Notes: generated by a model not told the origin, from the letters alone. Positions 1 through 7,781 are shown, numbered from the stretch's first letter. The stretch: DNA of 51,529 bases from CALVGQ01 sp964369385 (GCA_964369385.1 CAYJEY010000017.1:1-51529), one strand, 5' to 3'. Numbers and translations are program-made.

Positions 1-334
1 AAGATGAAAATTTGTTCATTTCATTCATTGAGAATGACAAAGTTTTTTTATACACCTTTTCACGAAGTCGCATTGATATACCTGCTGCAATTTGTGCCAC
101 AAAGTAAGATGTTAGCAGTGTTACTGCAAGGCTACCGAGTGCACATAAAAGCATAAACCCACCGGCTATAAGAATATCCGACATCGCACTGCCTTCTGTT
201 TGCACAAGCTGTGTGATTTCTGCCATATAGTCCGGTAGTAGTAAATCCAGCCAAACTTGTACGATAAGTGCTATAAAAGTTATCGCTAAAAACCATTTTT
301 CTTTTTTTCTAAAACATGAAATTATATTTTTCAT
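1..334 (-). CDS. ABC exporter, N-terminal part (runs off window)
   Basis: The reading frame starts at the ATG whose complement is at 332-334 and stays open to the window edge (about 111 codons). It begins MKNIISCFRKKEKWFLAIT, followed by a first membrane helix, an extracytoplasmic loop (DLLLPDYMAEITQLVQ) and a second helix ending in SMRLREKVYKKTLSFS. That is the TM1-TM2 and coupling-helix pattern of type IV (MDR-type) ABC exporters. The nucleotide-binding domain lies outside the window. It is downstream of a MarR gene on the same strand, the same order as the complete MarR-ABC-ABC operon at 45283-49385. Likely role: one half of a heterodimeric drug or peptide exporter. The substrate cannot be read from the sequence. 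Confidence 0.8.
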   Translation of the reverse strand, partial: MKNIISCFRKKEKWFLAITFIALIVQVWLDLLLPDYMAEITQLVQTEGSAMSDILIAGGFMLLCALGSLAVTLLTSYFVAQIAAGISMRLREKVYKKTLSFSMNEMNKFSS

Positions 335-401
335 AAGTTTTCCTCTTTCTTCATCTAAATACAATAGCTAACATTTAAAAGCTACCTGTTGATAATGCTA
401 A

Positions 402-432
402 AATATATGAGCCTTTCGGCTCTATATATTTT
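402..432 (-). terminator. Hairpin between marR and ABC gene (terminator or attenuator)
   Basis: GAGCC at 409-413 and GGCTC at 418-422 close a four-base loop. The A/T arms on both sides extend the stem by seven or eight pairs with one bulge. On the minus strand it is followed by TTTT. The hairpin contains the marR stop codon at 422-424 and lies before the ABC start, so it could reduce read-through from marR into the transporter. Confidence 0.6.
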
Positions 433-838
433 TATATAATTTTGTAAGAAGTTCTTTTAGTTTAGATATATCATCTTCGCTAAAATTTTCAAAAAACTGT
501 TTTTCGTTTTTAATTCTTGCTTTGTCGGCATCTATCCAAACTTCTTTACCATTCTCAGTTAGTTTGGCTTGTTTAATACGTCTATCTTGTGGTGACACAC
601 TAAGTTCAATAAAGCCTCTTTTCTCAAGGCGCGCTATAGTGCCTTGCATTGTAGCCTGTGAAACTTCAAAAGTTTTTTCTAAATCTTTGAGTGTTGTGGT
701 TTCATTTTCTTTTGATGATAAATAACCTAAAACTGCGCATTGCCCAAAAGTCAGTCCATAAGGTTTTAAGTCATTATTTGCTTTGCTTTCTATAGCATCT
801 TTAATTATTTTGAATAAATGAAATATTTTTTTGTCCAT
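422..838 (-). CDS. MarR-family transcriptional regulator
   Basis: This is a 138-residue winged-helix regulator with the MarR layout: an N-terminal dimerisation helix (MDKKIFHLFKIIKDAIE), a helix-turn-helix (TTLKDLEKTFEVSQATMQGTIARLEKRGFIEL), a wing with DRRIKQAKLTENG, and C-terminal dimer helices. The start at 838 follows GGAGG by eight bases; an upstream in-frame ATG at 871 has no such site. The gene precedes an ABC exporter, and MarR proteins usually repress themselves and their adjacent exporter until a toxic ligand binds. It is a paralog, not a copy, of the MarR protein at 45283. Confidence 0.9.
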   Translation of the reverse strand: MDKKIFHLFKIIKDAIESKANNDLKPYGLTFGQCAVLGYLSSKENETTTLKDLEKTFEVSQATMQGTIARLEKRGFIELSVSPQDRRIKQAKLTENGKEVWIDADKARIKNEKQFFENFSEDDISKLKELLTKLYKNI

Positions 839-861
839 TACATTTACCTCCTGTGATAAGT

Positions 862-890
862 ATAATAACATATTAAAAGCACGCTGTCAA
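862..890 (-). promoter_or_regulatory. Promoter of marR-ABC operon
   Basis: On the minus strand there is a perfect -35 TTGACA (885-890), a 17-base spacer and a -10 TATTAT (862-867), about 24 bases before the marR start. Placement so close to the gene fits autorepression. Confidence 0.75.
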
Positions 891-931
891 TAGTTAGCTT
901 TTGAATTTTGAAAAAATGCATAAAAAAATAA

Positions 932-1408
932 CTAATGCTTTTCCATATACTCAGCTGATGCAGTAGGATTTTGTATTTTCTCTTTTACTACTTTACCCAA
1001 AATATATGATTTTACTGAATACACTTTTCTTTTTAGTTCGTGATAGACTCTGTAATACCTGTAGCCATGCTCTGCACTTAAAAACATATTCCCATCAAAG
1101 TTATTTATCATTTGATAAATCCTAATCTGAAAACTTGGAAGATAGGTTATGGATTTATGTTCTTCCAACATAAATGTTTTATAGTCAAGTGTTCCAAGAG
1201 CTGCTCGTTCAAATAGGTATGGACATTTATCATGGATACACCCTTTCTTTGTTTTGTAATCTAAACAGTATTTACATTTGCCTGCCTCCGGATCTTTCAG
1301 TCGCTTATAAAAATAAAGACCACTACCTCGTTTATCAAAACCGGGGATGGTGGTCATCGTTACCTCTAACTCATATAGAGGTGTGCCTTTAGTAAAAACT
1401 CGTGACAT
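932..1408 (-). CDS. Conserved conjugative-element-associated protein with a four-cysteine motif
   Basis: The 158-residue product starts MSRVFTKGTPLYELEVTMTT and continues IPGFDKRGSGLYFYKR. From memory, this opening is shared by a family of uncharacterised proteins carried on integrative and conjugative elements of Firmicutes. Four cysteines at about 45, 48, 57 and 62 (CKYC, GC, KC) look like a small zinc-binding knuckle. The start at 1408 follows GAGAGGAAAG; an in-frame ATG at 1486 lies upstream of hairpins and is rejected. The C-terminus appears shorter than I remember for relatives (about 200 or more residues). Function is unknown. Its presence beside a tRNA gene suggests a mobile-element remnant. 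Confidence 0.65.
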   Translation of the reverse strand: MSRVFTKGTPLYELEVTMTTIPGFDKRGSGLYFYKRLKDPEAGKCKYCLDYKTKKGCIHDKCPYLFERAALGTLDYKTFMLEEHKSITYLPSFQIRIYQMINNFDGNMFLSAEHGYRYYRVYHELKRKVYSVKSYILGKVVKEKIQNPTASAEYMEKH

Positions 1409-1440
1409 TTTTCTTTCCTCTCTTTCTATTAATAAAAATG

Positions 1441-1461
1441 GCGAGATTTCTTTCATCTCGC
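1441..1461 (-). promoter_or_regulatory. Leader hairpin upstream of the conjugative-element protein
   Basis: A 7-bp perfect stem (GCGAGAT with ATCTCGC) and a 7-base loop are followed on the minus strand by CATTTTTATT. This sits in the 5' leader, 33 bases before the start codon, and could act as an intrinsic terminator or attenuator. Confidence 0.45.
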
Positions 1462-1486
1462 TAAAACTTTCTCTTTTAGAACGCAA

Positions 1487-1537
1487 AAAAGCACCTAATC
1501 TAAAGCTATAAAATCAGCTTTTAAATTAGGTGCTTTT
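1487..1537 (-). terminator. Strong hairpin, terminator or attenuator
   Basis: Arms at 1487-1506 and 1517-1537 pair almost completely (core AGCACCTAAT with ATTAGGTGCT). On the minus strand the stem is followed by TTTTTT. It lies between tRNA-Arg and the conjugative-element gene, both read on this strand. Confidence 0.6.
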
Positions 1538-1642
1538 AAGTAAATATTATGTGGTGCAAGTTCAATTCACGACAAACAGGCAAAATAAGCCTATTGCATC
1601 TACTGAACAGTTATGTTTTTTCCGAGGTGAAAAACCTCTAAA

Positions 1643-1678
1643 AAACCTGATGCACACTGGGTTTTTCCAGTGTGCATC
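1643..1678 (-). terminator. Terminator of tRNA-Arg
   Basis: GATGCACACTGG (1649-1660) and its exact complement (1667-1678) form a 12-bp stem around a six-base loop. On the minus strand it is followed within three bases by a run of T, 19 bases after the tRNA 3' end. Confidence 0.8.
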
Positions 1679-1696
1679 TATATTGCCCAGTTATGA

Positions 1697-1771
1697 TGGC
1701 ACCCCCTGCGAGAATCGAACTCACAACTAGCCCTTAGGAGGGGCTTGTTATATCCATTTAACTAAGAGGGT
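1697..1771 (-). tRNA. tRNA-Arg (anticodon CCU)
   Basis: Read on the minus strand, ACCCTCT pairs with AGGGGGT as the acceptor stem (one G-T pair), followed by G and an encoded CCA. The D-arm is GTTA/TAAC. The anticodon stem AGCCC/GGGCT encloses CTCCTAA, giving CCU. The T-arm is GTGAG-TTCGATT-CTCGC. It reads AGG codons. Its 3' end faces the element-like genes at 1-1500, the usual side for tRNA-targeting integrases. Confidence 0.95.
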
Positions 1772-1784
1772 AACTCTAATATAA

Positions 1785-1813
1785 AGTATATCGAATAAAA
1801 ATGTGGATGGCAA
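1785..1813 (-). promoter_or_regulatory. Promoter of tRNA-Arg
   Basis: On the minus strand there is TTGCCA (1808-1813), a 17-base spacer and TATACT (1785-1790), about 14 bases before the tRNA 5' end. Confidence 0.75.
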
Positions 1814-1936
1814 TTTGTTTTTTTCGATTCTTATTAAAATCTGAATTTTATGTGAACTTTGTATTCAAAAAGCCTTTAAAATAAGACTATACGACTTATT
1901 ATTAGTAGATAAAATATGTGAAGCTCCCCACAATTC

Positions 1937-1964
1937 TTGAAATGAGTTTATTTTTTGATATAAT
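1937..1964 (+). promoter_or_regulatory. Promoter of the DUF4358-MBOAT-DHHW operon
   Basis: There is TTGAAA (1937-1942), a 16-base spacer and a perfect TATAAT (1959-1964). The leader to the first start is about 55 bases and ends in GCAGGAGGAAATGAA. Confidence 0.75.
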
Positions 1965-2025
1965 GAGTAAGCTTATTTGAAACGTATTCTAAAAACGGGG
2001 AATACTATAAGCAGGAGGAAATGAA

Positions 2026-2559
2026 ATGAAAAAACTTTTAGTATTAGCATTAGTAGGAGGACTACTATTAAGTGGTTGCTCATCTACAAACGAACCAGAA
2101 GCTACACCTGAGGCAACTCCAGAGGTTACTGCTACACCTGAGACTACACCTGAAGTAAGTGAGCCAACAGTAGAAATGAGTGAACTACAAACATTAGTAT
2201 CAGATATTATCGCTAATTATGAAGGCCCTGAAATGCCACTTTTAACAAGTGATGTAATTGCAGGACTTTACCTAGTTACACCTGAAATGATTACAGATAT
2301 TGCTGCTTTCAAACCAATGCAGAACACACAAGGTTCTGAGGTTATCGTGGCAACTGCTGCAGAAGGGCAACTAGAAGCACTACAATTGGCTATTGAAACT
2401 TATATGGTAGGTTCAGAAGAGAGTTGGTCTACATATTTACCAGATCAATATGAGTTAGTAAAAGCACGTGTTGAGTTAACTGTAGGTAATACAGTGATTG
2501 CAATTGTGCATCCAGAAGCTGAAGCTATTGCTGCTGATATTGAAGCAGCTCTTCAATAG
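2026..2559 (+). CDS. DUF4358 lipoprotein
   Basis: The 177-residue product has a lipoprotein signal peptide with lipobox LLSGC (lipidated Cys18), then a Pro/Thr/Glu-rich linker (four PEATPE/TPEVT-like repeats, about 23-50). The globular domain from about 52 (LQTLVSDIIANYEGPEMPLL ... VEAEAIAADIEAAL type) matches DUF4358, a small extracytoplasmic domain often encoded beside MBOAT and DHHW genes. It follows a strong AGGAGG. The stop overlaps the next start by one base (TAGTG), so it is translationally coupled to the acyltransferase. It may be an accessory factor at the outer membrane face; its biochemical role is not established. Confidence 0.85.
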   Translation: MKKLLVLALVGGLLLSGCSSTNEPEATPEATPEVTATPETTPEVSEPTVEMSELQTLVSDIIANYEGPEMPLLTSDVIAGLYLVTPEMITDIAAFKPMQNTQGSEVIVATAAEGQLEALQLAIETYMVGSEESWSTYLPDQYELVKARVELTVGNTVIAIVHPEAEAIAADIEAALQ

Positions 2560-3944
2560 TGGTATTTAGTTCTTTAGAATTCTTATTTTTCTATTTTCCT
2601 ATGGTTTTAGTGGTGATGAAATTCTCACCACTAAAAGCTAGGAATTTTTGTTTTTTCGCAGTGAGTTTGCTATTTTATGGATGGAGTGAGCCCTCATATG
2701 TACTTTTGATGCTATTATCAACTGTTGTTGATTACTTCAATGGTATGATGGTTGAAAAATATGCTCATGATCGCAAAATTGCACGACGATTCGTTATATT
2801 TTCAATAGTGTTTAATTTAGGATTGTTAGGTTATTTTAAATACGCTGACTTTATTATTGGAATGATTAATCACCTTGGATTTTCTATTCCTTTATTAAAT
2901 GTTACATTGCCTGTAGGAATCTCTTTTTACACATTCCAGACAATGTCCTATCCTATTGATGTTTATCGTCAACAAGCGAAAGCACAAAAAAGCATGATTA
3001 ACTTTGGTACTTATGTTGCCATGTTTCCACAATTAATTGCCGGACCTATTGTCCGCTATAAAGATATTGCTACACAACTAAATGAGCGAGAAGAAACGAT
3101 TGATAAATTTGCTCAAGGTGTACATCGTTTTTGTATCGGTTTATTTAAAAAAGTTATCTTTGCCAACAATGCAGGCCTTCTTTTTACTACAATTACTAGT
3201 GAGCACACAAACCTGAGTGCAGGATTAGCTTGGCTATCGCTTATCGCCTTTGCCCTTCAAATCTACTTTGATTTTAGCGGTTATAGTGATATGGCAATTG
3301 GCCTTGGTAAGATGTTTGGCTTTGAATTATTAGAAAACTTCAACTACCCTTACATCAGTAAATCCATCAGTGAATTTTGGCGCAGATGGCATATATCACT
3401 TGGTACATGGTTTAAAGACTATGTCTACATACCACTTGGCGGAAATCGTAGTGGCACTCTAAAAACACTTAGAAACCTTGCAATTGTCTGGTTTTTAACT
3501 GGATTGTGGCATGGTGCATCAACTAATTTTGTATTATGGGGTTTATATTTTGGACTACTTATCATTCTTGAACGACTGTTCTTACAAAAACTTCTACAAA
3601 AGGCTCCAACATTCCTTCAACATAGCTATGCTCTATTTTTCATCTTAGTGGGATGGATGATTTTTGCATTTGAAGATATGACCACATTATCACAGTTTGC
3701 CACCTCTTTATTTCAACCTACAATTTTTGATGAAACTTTCTTCTTTTATTTATCCAATTACGGCTTGCTTCTAATTCTATGTATGATATGTGCTACACCG
3801 CTTCCAAATAAATTTTTCTACAATACATTATCATTATCTACTCAATCTATACTGCAGGTTGTCTTTGTGTTTTTTGCTTTAGTAATTTGTACTGCATATC
3901 TTGTAAGTAACTCATTTAATCCATTTTTATATTTTAGATTTTAG
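2559..3944 (+). CDS. MBOAT-family membrane O-acyltransferase (AlgI/DltB type)
   Basis: This 461-residue polytopic protein has the family opening VFSSLEFLFFYFP. Its hallmark motifs are FPQLIAGPIVRYKD (about 156-169), FDFSGYSDMAIGLG (237-250), FWRRWHISLGTWFKDYVYIPLGG (273-295, His278) and the catalytic-type GLWHGAS (315-321, His318). These proteins pass an acyl group across the membrane to an extracytoplasmic acceptor, which acetylates or otherwise acylates surface glycans. The start is GTG, overlapping the previous stop; the conserved opening supports it. The next gene, a DHHW protein, is probably the partner that completes transfer, like AlgI with AlgJ/AlgX. The acceptor glycan is unknown. 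Confidence 0.93.
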   Translation: MVFSSLEFLFFYFPMVLVVMKFSPLKARNFCFFAVSLLFYGWSEPSYVLLMLLSTVVDYFNGMMVEKYAHDRKIARRFVIFSIVFNLGLLGYFKYADFIIGMINHLGFSIPLLNVTLPVGISFYTFQTMSYPIDVYRQQAKAQKSMINFGTYVAMFPQLIAGPIVRYKDIATQLNEREETIDKFAQGVHRFCIGLFKKVIFANNAGLLFTTITSEHTNLSAGLAWLSLIAFALQIYFDFSGYSDMAIGLGKMFGFELLENFNYPYISKSISEFWRRWHISLGTWFKDYVYIPLGGNRSGTLKTLRNLAIVWFLTGLWHGASTNFVLWGLYFGLLIILERLFLQKLLQKAPTFLQHSYALFFILVGWMIFAFEDMTTLSQFATSLFQPTIFDETFFFYLSNYGLLLILCMICATPLPNKFFYNTLSLSTQSILQVVFVFFALVICTAYLVSNSFNPFLYFRF

Positions 3945-3952
3945 GTGACCTT

Positions 3953-5050
3953 ATGAAAAAAACTACATTAATCACAAATATTGGATTTGTCGGTTTTCTA
4001 TTCTCATTCTTTGTGCTGCATCTTTTGACGCCAGATCAAAGCTTTAGTGAAGATGAAAATCGTGTTTTAAGTGCACTCCCAGATGTGTCAGTACAGAGCA
4101 TTCTTAGTGGGGAGACCGCTCGTGATTTAGAAATTTATATCCAAGACCAATTCCCTTTACGCTCAAGCTTTGTAGAGCTTAAAACACGTACTGATACTCT
4201 TTTTCAAAAAAATTACATCAACGACGTTTATATTAGCTCTGATACACTATTGATTGGTCTTGATAGCTATAATGAAAACAGATTAAACTCAAATTTAGAA
4301 TTTATTGAAAGATTTGCAAGTACATCTCAAATCCCGGTTGATTTGATTGTGATTCCTACTGCGGCTCACATATATCCTAGTAAATTACCAGAGTACAATT
4401 TAGAATTGAATCAGAATCATCTATTAAACGAGATACAACTAGCACTTCCTTCAGTTTCATTAATTCACGTGAATGATGCATTAGCTTCAGCTCAAGAATA
4501 TTTATACTATCGGACTGATCATCATTTGAATGTCTTAGGATCCAACACAGTTTACCAAGCCTATATGCAAGCACTAGAGCAGCCTATTTATGATTTTTCA
4601 TTTCAAGAAGTATCTTCTTCTTTCACTGGTTCTCTGAGTTCTAAGAGCGGTGCATTTTGGATAAGTAAAGATACAATTTATCAACCAATTTCAACACAAG
4701 ACTTAACCTTTGAAGTTCGTTATACTCTGGAAGATGTCACATATGATTCACTTTACGTTGAAGATAATTTGACACTGAAAGATCAGTACACCTATTTCTT
4801 GAATGGGAATCAACCACTTGTAGAGATTTCTACAAATCAACCAGATAAAGAAAACATCTTAATTATTACCGATTCATATGGGCATAATTTTGCACCATTT
4901 ATAACACAAAACTACAATCAAGTCACTTTTGTAGACTTACGCTATTATCATCAACCGGTGAGCGAATTAGCTCAAGATTATGACCGCATTCTCATTTATT
5001 ATGGTATTGATACCTTACTGAGTGATGCCAATGTTTCTTTCCTAAAATAA
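3953..5050 (+). CDS. DHHW-family / AlgX-like acyl-transfer partner
   Basis: The 365-residue product has one N-terminal membrane anchor (about 8-26), then SEDENRVLSALP, IYIQDQFPLR and a SGNH-like fold. The family motif appears as YRTDHHLNVLG (about 186-196), with Leu where DHHW proteins have Trp. A later ILIITDSYGHNFAPF supplies the Ser of the nucleophile block. It lies eight bases after the MBOAT gene. The family is linked to O-acetylation of exported polysaccharides, so it probably acts on the outer membrane face with the MBOAT protein. A weak hairpin plus T-run follows the stop. Confidence 0.85.
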   Translation: MKKTTLITNIGFVGFLFSFFVLHLLTPDQSFSEDENRVLSALPDVSVQSILSGETARDLEIYIQDQFPLRSSFVELKTRTDTLFQKNYINDVYISSDTLLIGLDSYNENRLNSNLEFIERFASTSQIPVDLIVIPTAAHIYPSKLPEYNLELNQNHLLNEIQLALPSVSLIHVNDALASAQEYLYYRTDHHLNVLGSNTVYQAYMQALEQPIYDFSFQEVSSSFTGSLSSKSGAFWISKDTIYQPISTQDLTFEVRYTLEDVTYDSLYVEDNLTLKDQYTYFLNGNQPLVEISTNQPDKENILIITDSYGHNFAPFITQNYNQVTFVDLRYYHQPVSELAQDYDRILIYYGIDTLLSDANVSFLK

Positions 5051-5070
5051 GGGGCTCTGCTCCTTTTTTA
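5048..5070 (+). terminator. Terminator of the acylation operon
   Basis: A short GC-rich stem (AAGGGGC / GCTCCTT, imperfect) leads into six T residues just after the DHHW stop codon. Confidence 0.6.
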
Positions 5071-5071
5071 T

Positions 5072-5100
5072 TTGTCTTAAAACAGGTTATTAAGTATAAT
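5072..5100 (+). promoter_or_regulatory. Promoter of HAD-oxidoreductase operon
   Basis: There is TTGTCT (5072-5077), a 17-base spacer and TATAAT (5095-5100). An ATG at 5099 lies inside the -10, so it cannot be the start; the gene starts at 5117. Confidence 0.7.
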
Positions 5101-5116
5101 GGAAAAGAGGTATATT

Positions 5117-5911
5117 ATGAATAATAAAATTAAATTAATTATTAGTGATATGGATGGCACGCTCTTAAATTCATCTAAAGAACTTCCCCTAGAAATTTAT
5201 CAGCTCATTCGTGAATGTACATCCCAAAATAAAATTTTTGCGATTGCCACGGGACGCCAAGTTCCCAACATTGAAAAGTACTTTACACCCGTTAAAGACC
5301 AAATGTTGATTGTGGGTGAAAATGGTTGTCATGCCAAGTATCAAGGTGAAAATTTTCACTACTCTACAATGAAAAAAGAACACTTAAGGGAACTTATTCA
5401 AATGATTCGCTCTATTGATGGTACTCAAGCAGTAATGTGTGGTAGAAATATGGCTTATGCTGAAGATATAAATGAAGAATTCTTAATTCAGGCTAAAAAA
5501 TACTTCACCAATTTACAGTTAGTCAACAGTCTTGATGATGTAGAAGACGATATTTGCAAGATATCTATTTATGATGCAAACGCTGAGCACCATAGTTATC
5601 CAAAATTTCTTGAATTTACAAATCGTTTTCAAGTTATCCTTTCCGCTGCGATATGGATTGATGTGTGTAACTTAAATGAATCTAAAGGGAATGCCATTAA
5701 CCTATTCCAATCAACCTATGGAATCAAAATTGAAGAAACGATGGCCTTTGGAGATTATCTCAATGATCTTACCTTAATGTCCCGTGCTCATTATCGATAC
5801 GCCATGGAAAATGCTCACGCAGAACTTAAGAAAATTTGCAACTATACAACTACATCAAACGATGAAGAAGGAGTCATTACCGTATTGAAAGAATTACTTG
5901 ACCAAAACTAA
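5117..5911 (+). CDS. Cof-type HAD phosphatase
   Basis: The 264-residue product belongs to HAD subfamily IIB. Motif I is DMDGTLLNS (nucleophile Asp11, acid/base Asp13), motif II is IATGR, and motif III/IV is NESKGNA then FGDYLNDLTLM. A large C2-type cap lies between II and III. Such enzymes dephosphorylate sugar phosphates or flavin and pyridoxal precursors; the substrate cannot be read here. The start at 5117 is chosen because the promoter -10 overlaps the upstream ATG and AGAGG precedes 5117. It is cotranscribed with the oxidoreductase that starts 11 bases after its stop. Confidence 0.9.
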   Translation: MNNKIKLIISDMDGTLLNSSKELPLEIYQLIRECTSQNKIFAIATGRQVPNIEKYFTPVKDQMLIVGENGCHAKYQGENFHYSTMKKEHLRELIQMIRSIDGTQAVMCGRNMAYAEDINEEFLIQAKKYFTNLQLVNSLDDVEDDICKISIYDANAEHHSYPKFLEFTNRFQVILSAAIWIDVCNLNESKGNAINLFQSTYGIKIEETMAFGDYLNDLTLMSRAHYRYAMENAHAELKKICNYTTTSNDEEGVITVLKELLDQN

Positions 5912-5922
5912 AGGAGAGTTAT

Positions 5923-6903
5923 ATGAAAATTGCAACTATTGGAACTGGATTTATTGTCGATCGTTTTATTCAAGCTGCACAACTACACACAAAATGTGAG
6001 ATTCATGCTGTTTATTCACGCTCTTTAGAAAATGCCAAAAACTTCGCAGATAAATATGGGATATCAAAAACATTTGATTGCCTAAATTCAATGTTGAGTG
6101 ACCCCATAATTGATTGTATCTACGTTGCTTCACCTAATAGTCTTCACTACACACAAACCAAAATGGCCCTTCTTGCGGGTAAACATGTGATTTGTGAGAA
6201 ACCATTCACTACAACGACAAAAGAACTACAAGAACTCATTGATATTGCAAAAAAAACAAACTGTTTTCTTTTTGAAGCAATCATTCCTATTCATTTACCT
6301 AACTACAAATGGATGAAGAGCCAACTTTTAAACCTTGGGGAAATTAAGATGGTACAATGTAATTTTTCACAATACTCAAGTCGTTATGATGCATTCAAGC
6401 GCGGTGAGAAACCTAACATTTTTAATCCAGAATTTTCAGGTGGTGCAATTATGGACTTAAATATTTATGGTATTCATTTTGTGATGGGGTTGTTTGGTAC
6501 ACCAAAAGATGCACATTACTATGCCAACATTGAGAATGGTGTTGATACATCAGGTGTTATCATTCTTGAATATCCTGGGTTTCTTGCAACATGTGTTGCA
6601 TGCAAAGATTCGAAGTCGCTCAATCGTTCCCAAATCCAAGGTACAAAAGGATTTTTTACCATTGAGCAAGAGCCAAGTCGAATCGTTAGTATAGAAACCC
6701 ATTTAGCAAATAATAGCGTTACTTATAGCAACCAAGAAATATCTAATGGTATGTATTATGAACTGCTCGACTTCATTCAAATCATTGAAAATCATGATTA
6801 TGCTGAATGTTACTCCCAGCTTGATTACTCTTATGAAGTACTCAAAGTAGTCGAAAAGGCTAGAAAAAAAGCAGGAATTTCGTTTAGCGACGATGAATCA
6901 TAA
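5923..6903 (+). CDS. Gfo/Idh/MocA-family oxidoreductase
   Basis: The 326-residue product has an N-terminal Rossmann fold (KIATIGTGFIVDRFI), VASPNSLHY, and the family signature GKHVICEKPFTTT (Glu92-Lys93-Pro94). The C-terminal domain has GGAIMDLNIYGIHFVMGLFG, where Asp and His take part in catalysis in related enzymes. It probably oxidises or reduces a sugar, inositol or dihydrodiol with NAD(P). It is preceded by AAAGGAG and follows a HAD phosphatase by 11 bases; together they may handle one sugar phosphate. A bidirectional terminator follows. Confidence 0.9.
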   Translation: MKIATIGTGFIVDRFIQAAQLHTKCEIHAVYSRSLENAKNFADKYGISKTFDCLNSMLSDPIIDCIYVASPNSLHYTQTKMALLAGKHVICEKPFTTTTKELQELIDIAKKTNCFLFEAIIPIHLPNYKWMKSQLLNLGEIKMVQCNFSQYSSRYDAFKRGEKPNIFNPEFSGGAIMDLNIYGIHFVMGLFGTPKDAHYYANIENGVDTSGVIILEYPGFLATCVACKDSKSLNRSQIQGTKGFFTIEQEPSRIVSIETHLANNSVTYSNQEISNGMYYELLDFIQIIENHDYAECYSQLDYSYEVLKVVEKARKKAGISFSDDES

Positions 6904-6932
6904 AAAAAGGACTGATTAAAATCAGTTCTTTT
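6903..6932. terminator. Bidirectional terminator between convergent genes
   Basis: AAGGACTGA and TCAGTTCTT form the stem, with A-run and T-run on either side. It serves the oxidoreductase on the plus strand and the C_GCAxxG_C_C gene on the minus strand, whose stop codon lies inside it. Confidence 0.75.
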
Positions 6933-7335
6933 CATTTGCTTCTTCCAACATGGCAATACAATCTAAAACCAATGTTGTACATGTGCGTGTATCACTGTTC
7001 TCATTTAATAACTGATCGCACATATGAGTATTGTGTTTTTCAATGAACTTTTGTGTAGCCTCATCTATCAGTTGAAGAGTTTGACTCTTATTAGAAGCAT
7101 TTCCTTCAACTCCAGAACTATTTCTAAGACTAATGACCATTCCCATTGCGCTCACAGCTCCACAAATCTCTTTTCTGCCACCAAACCCCTTACTAAAACC
7201 CTCGGCAAGTCGATAGGCAACATCATGATCTAAACCTAACTCACTCGCGTAAGTACAGAGTACGGCTTGACTACAACTATATTTTTTCTCACTTCTTAAA
7301 TAATGTGCATATTCAAGTTTACTTGTGTGATCCAT
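6922..7335 (-). CDS. C_GCAxxG_C_C family protein (putative redox/FeS protein)
   Basis: The 137-residue product has the named pattern: YSCSQAVLCTYASELG, GFGGRKEICGAVSAMGMVI (the GCAxxG-like core reads CGAVSAMG), CDQLL and RTCTTLVLDCIAMLEE. The spaced cysteines and short length fit the TIGR01909 family, thought to bind a metal or act in redox, often near molybdenum or iron-sulfur genes. Two bases separate it from rpiB, so it is the last gene of that operon. Its exact role is unknown. Confidence 0.85.
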   Translation of the reverse strand: MDHTSKLEYAHYLRSEKKYSCSQAVLCTYASELGLDHDVAYRLAEGFSKGFGGRKEICGAVSAMGMVISLRNSSGVEGNASNKSQTLQLIDEATQKFIEKHNTHMCDQLLNENSDTRTCTTLVLDCIAMLEEANEKN

Positions 7336-7337
7336 AC

Positions 7338-7781
7338 TTAATTCTTACCTTCAATATCCATGATCATCTCTACACGACGCGCATGACGTCCACCTTCAAA
7401 TTCGGCGTTTAGAAAAGCATCGACAATATCCTTTGCCAGTTCAGATCCAACAATGCGAGCTCCAAACGCAATAATATTGGCGTTGTTGTGTTGCTTACAA
7501 AGTCTTGCAGAAGCAACATCACTACAAACAGCTGCGCGGATACCATGCACTTTATTGGCAGAGATAGATATTCCAATTCCTGTTCCACAAATTAATACAC
7601 CACAATCTACATCATCATTTGCTACATGATGAGCTACTTCTTCACCTTTTGCAGGATAATCGCATTTTTCTCCGATATGAATTCCATAGTCAACAACTTC
7701 ATGTCCTTGACTTACTAAATATTCTTTAATCTCATCTTTCAGCTCAATCGCTGCATGGTCTGTTCCAATTCCAATTTTCAT
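7338..7781 (-). CDS. rpiB: Ribose-5-phosphate isomerase B (RpiB/LacAB family)
   Basis: The 147-residue product starts MKIGIGTDHAAIELKDEI, then GIHIGEKCDYP, GVLICGTGIGISISANK (catalytic Cys in the CGTGIG loop), HGIRAAVCSD, HNNANIIAFGARIVG and a C-terminal GGRHARRV that binds the phosphate. It interconverts ribose-5-P and ribulose-5-P, or acts on a related aldose phosphate such as allose-6-P. The start at 7781 is five codons inside the longest frame and follows TGGAGGA. It sits between a DUF1848 gene and a C_GCAxxG_C_C gene, on the same strand. Confidence 0.92.
   Translation of the reverse strand: MKIGIGTDHAAIELKDEIKEYLVSQGHEVVDYGIHIGEKCDYPAKGEEVAHHVANDDVDCGVLICGTGIGISISANKVHGIRAAVCSDVASARLCKQHNNANIIAFGARIVGSELAKDIVDAFLNAEFEGGRHARRVEMIMDIEGKN

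Noticed and set aside
1409..1486. Longer N-terminus for the conjugative-element protein starting at 1486
   Set aside because: The extra 26 residues would cross a terminator-like hairpin, and the good Shine-Dalgarno is just before 1408.
1548..1580. GTTCAATTC-containing stretch as a second tRNA 3' end or attachment copy
   Set aside because: It does not match the T-arm and acceptor of the adjacent tRNA-Arg over a useful length.
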